Below, piece by piece: positions 44,389 through 46,356 of a stretch of DNA of 46,356 nt. The DNA lies in contig NZ_LZSE01000019.1 in the NCBI RefSeq assembly GCF_001665295.1, forward strand, positions 1 through 46,356, read 5' to 3'. Within the stretch, counting starts at the first letter, position 1; each line of letters starts with the position of its first letter. The translations under genes were made by a program, and so were the position numbers. Under the pieces are notes generated by a model. The model worked only from the letters and a program-made list of their open reading frames with translations, had not been told where the DNA came from and did not search any database. The DNA is from Mycobacterium sp. 1554424.7 (lineage in GTDB: Bacteria; Actinomycetota; Actinomycetes; Mycobacteriales; Mycobacteriaceae).

Positions 44389-45924
44389 TCACCTGAGGAT
44401 TGGGCCGGCCGGACTCGACGGCGGTGGCGGCGGCGGCGGGTTCGGCTTAGGCGGAGGGGGCGGCCGATTTGGAGGCGGAGTCCCGGAGGGGGGCGGCGCC
44501 TTCGGCGGCGACGGCGGCGCCTTCGTCGGCGACGGCGGCGGATACCTCGGCGGCGGCGGCAACACTATCGGCGGGGGAAGTATCACCGGCGGTGGCAAGA
44601 CCACGACGGGCGGTGGCAGCACGACCGGCGGGGGCGGCACGGCCGGCGGGGGCGCCACCGGCGGCGGGGGCTCGACCGGCGGCGGCGCGACCGGCGGTGC
44701 GACCACCGGCGGGGCGACCACCGGTGGCGCGGGGGCGAGCGGCGTCTGAACGGGCGGCGGCGAAAAAACGGGCGCGGGAGGATTCGCCGGCGGAGCCGGT
44801 GGGATCTGGTTCGCGACCGGCGGCGGGGCCGGTTTCATCATCGGCGCGGGTATGGTGCCGCTCAACTCGGTCGGGGTGATGGCCGTCTTGTGGTGATAAA
44901 GCAGGCTGTACATCAGCCCCAGCGCGAGGACGAAGGTGCCCGCGAACAGCGCGATCCACGGGATCAACCGGCGTGCCCGGTGTGGTTGGGCGGCGTCGAG
45001 GTAGTCGCCGTCGTGCCGGTCGTCGGCGGGCCAGGAAGCGCCGGTCGGCGGGTAAGCGTCGTCGTCCGAGTAGCCGTGGCCGTCGCCGCCGTCGTCGGTG
45101 ACGAGGTCGCTGTCGGCGGAGGTCAGCTGGATCTGTCCCAGGGTGTGATCCCGCAACCAGGCGGGCGCGGGGATGAACACCGGCGCCGCACCGAGCAGCG
45201 CGACCGGGTTGACCATGCGGCGGCGTTCTTCTTCGCAGACGGAACAGGACTCGATATGGCGGGTGATGCGCTTGCGCATCAGCACACTGAAGCGGCCATC
45301 CCAGCCCGCCAAGATGGTGCCCAGCTCGGCGCACTTGTCGGCGGTGTGCTGGGCGCGGCGGGCCACCAGCAGCGCACCCAACGACGATTCGATGGTGGTG
45401 CGCAGCCGCGACACCATCTTGTTGGCGGTGCCGGGGCTGACGTCCAACGCGTCGGCCAGTTCGGGCCCGTCCAGCCCGTGGCGGTAGGCCAGCTCCAGCA
45501 CCGCGCGGTCCCGGTCGCCCAGCCCGCCCGCGGCCTCGGCGACGAGGGCCGCGAGCTCGTTGCGCGCGGCCATGGTGTCGGGTCCGGCGTCGTGCGACGC
45601 GGCCTCGGGCAGGTCGTCGGAGACCTGTTCGCGACGGCGATCCCGGATGCAGCGCAGGGCTTCGTTGCGGGCGATGGCGTACAGCCACGGGCGGAGCCGT
45701 TCCGGGTCGCGCAGCTTGGGCAGTTGGGTCGCCGCGGAGCAGAAGACGTCCTGCACGCAGTCGGCCGCGGTGTCGCGATCGCGGACCATTCCGATGCAGA
45801 AGTCGTGCAGCCGGTCGGCGTAACGGTCGTAAATCATGGCAAAGGCGCGTCGATCGCCCGTCGCCGCCGCGCGGGCCAGCTCCCCGTCGCTGACGATGTC
45901 AAAGTTGGATAGTGCGGTCGTCAC
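44389..45924 (-). CDS. ECF-type sigma factor with fused zinc-finger, membrane helix and proline-rich tail
   Basis: The protein has 511 residues. Sigma region 2 (about 14-84) includes AFAMIYDRYADRLHDFCIGMV and DTAADCVQDVFCSA; region 4 (about 130-178) includes GLGDRDRAVLELAYRHGLDGPELADALDVSP. A zinc anti-sigma-like motif follows at 223-230 (H-x3-C-x2-C, RHIESCSVCEE), then an acidic linker, a membrane helix (about 320-342) and an extracytoplasmic tail of about 160 residues that is mostly proline. The factor therefore seems membrane-tethered with a built-in sensor. It starts at GTG (45922-45924) after GGGGAA. No separate anti-sigma gene is visible in the window. Confidence 0.88.
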   Translation of the reverse strand: MTTALSNFDIVSDGELARAAATGDRRAFAMIYDRYADRLHDFCIGMVRDRDTAADCVQDVFCSAATQLPKLRDPERLRPWLYAIARNEALRCIRDRRREQVSDDLPEAASHDAGPDTMAARNELAALVAEAAGGLGDRDRAVLELAYRHGLDGPELADALDVSPGTANKMVSRLRTTIESSLGALLVARRAQHTADKCAELGTILAGWDGRFSVLMRKRITRHIESCSVCEEERRRMVNPVALLGAAPVFIPAPAWLRDHTLGQIQLTSADSDLVTDDGGDGHGYSDDDAYPPTGASWPADDRHDGDYLDAAQPHRARRLIPWIALFAGTFVLALGLMYSLLYHHKTAITPTELSGTIPAPMMKPAPPPVANQIPPAPPANPPAPVFSPPPVQTPLAPAPPVVAPPVVAPPVAPPPVEPPPPVAPPPAVPPPPVVLPPPVVVLPPPVILPPPIVLPPPPRYPPPSPTKAPPSPPKAPPPSGTPPPNRPPPPPKPNPPPPPPPSSPAGPILR

Positions 45925-46087
45925 ATCGTTTCCCCAGTCGATGAGGCATCGGTGCCCACCCACCGAGAACCGACGCTGCGAATAAGTGTGCGCGCACAAC
46001 GGTGAAATAGCACGAGAAATTCCAGCTCCGTGGTTGGGGTATGGGCGAGAACAAGCTCAAGACCCAGCCTCGCTCGGGCCCGGGCCG

Positions 46088-46356
46088 TCACTTGCACACC
46101 CCCTGCACGAGGTGGTGCGGGGGCAGGCACACCACCGGCGGCGGCGGTGGGGGCGGTAGCTTCGGTGGCGCCGGGAGCGGGGGCAGCGCCGGCAGCGGCG
46201 GCAAAGGCGGCGGCAGTAGCTGCGGTGGCGGGACCGGTACCCAAACAGGATGCGGCGGTGGCGCATTCACCACGACCGGGCCGTGGGGGGTCGCGGCCGG
46301 CAGGGTGCCCGGGTCGGCTGGGGGCGACGTGTTATCGGGAGGGGGTGCGACAACAG
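46088..46356 (-). CDS. Proline-rich protein, C-terminal end (5' partial)
   Basis: The minus-strand frame is open from the window edge to a TGA at 46088-46090 and encodes about 88 residues: VVAPPPDNTSPPADPGTLPA, then a run of PPPLPPLPALPP-type repeats, ending HHLVQGVCK. The composition is that of cell-wall or secreted proline-rich mycobacterial proteins. The start lies outside the window. It is upstream of the sigma factor gene in the same direction, 163 bp apart; the gap shows no feature I can name. Confidence 0.6.
   Translation of the reverse strand, partial: VVAPPPDNTSPPADPGTLPAATPHGPVVVNAPPPHPVWVPVPPPQLLPPPLPPLPALPPLPAPPKLPPPPPPPVVCLPPHHLVQGVCK

Noticed and set aside
44366-44749. Glycine-rich plus-strand frame resembling a PE_PGRS-like segment
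   Set aside because: It is the complement of the polyproline tail (CCG/CCC codons read as GGC/GGG). It has no PE domain and no start region.
43999-45912. Long plus-strand frame of about 637 codons opposite the sigma factor
   Set aside because: The Arg/Gly-rich translation mirrors the proline codons of the sigma factor tail. The minus strand has recognisable sigma regions.

Overview
The window is about 46 kb of high-GC DNA from a nontuberculous, probably slow-growing Mycobacterium. The evidence is gene order and protein similarity recalled from memory, not searched. From 0.1 to 31.9 kb the genes follow the M. tuberculosis block Rv0883c to Rv0914c almost one for one: sepH, serC, a diiron oxygenase, fprB, a VOC protein, citA, gltA2, a CrtI-like oxidoreductase, a DUF2630 protein, arfABC, prrAB, accD3, echA6, an NAPE-PLD-like hydrolase, a serine beta-lactamase-like lipoprotein, ctpE, the Rv0909/Rv0910 pair, a Cfp30B-like VOC protein, a membrane protein, a carotenoid oxygenase and a thiolase. 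Insertions relative to that order, as I recall it, are pdxH plus an amidohydrolase (6.9-8.6 kb), a TetR/FAD-monooxygenase divergon (16.6-18.4 kb), a methyltransferase-like gene (21.8-22.5 kb) and a small VOC gene (28.6-29.1 kb).

From 32 kb on the content is accessory. It holds an MHS-type major facilitator transporter, a secreted DUF4185 (GH183-type) putative arabinanase and a DUF732 membrane-anchored protein. A LysR-divergent cassette follows (37.4-42.05 kb): SDR, sulfotransferase, unknown, mycofactocin-type SDR, SDR. It ends at a scar-like stretch with three 23-bp repeats and a tandem copy of the 3' end of a tRNA-Arg(CCT) gene. Beyond the tRNA are an F420-dependent luciferase-like oxidoreductase, a gamma-glutamylcyclotransferase fused to a poly-gamma-glutamate-hydrolase-like domain, an ECF-type sigma factor carrying its own zinc-finger anti-sigma segment, membrane helix and proline-rich tail, and the end of another proline-rich secreted protein cut by the window edge.

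Functionally, the core half combines central carbon metabolism (two citrate synthases, serine synthesis), lipid metabolism (accD3, echA6, NAPE-PLD-like hydrolase, thiolase), envelope and acid adaptation (arfABC), calcium transport (ctpE) and regulation (prrAB). The accessory half looks like a catabolic cassette for an unidentified alcohol- or ketone-containing, possibly sulfated, compound, plus cell-envelope remodelling.

The most notable non-coding structures are: a 33-bp near-palindrome made of four CGGTAGC half-sites between citA and pdxH; two copies of a 16-bp TetR-type operator; several -10 boxes exactly 7-8 nt before a start codon (leaderless promoters); and three hairpins that share the foot sequence (C)GAGCAGACGCA, one of them a 21-bp perfect stem in a divergent intergenic region where no terminator is expected.
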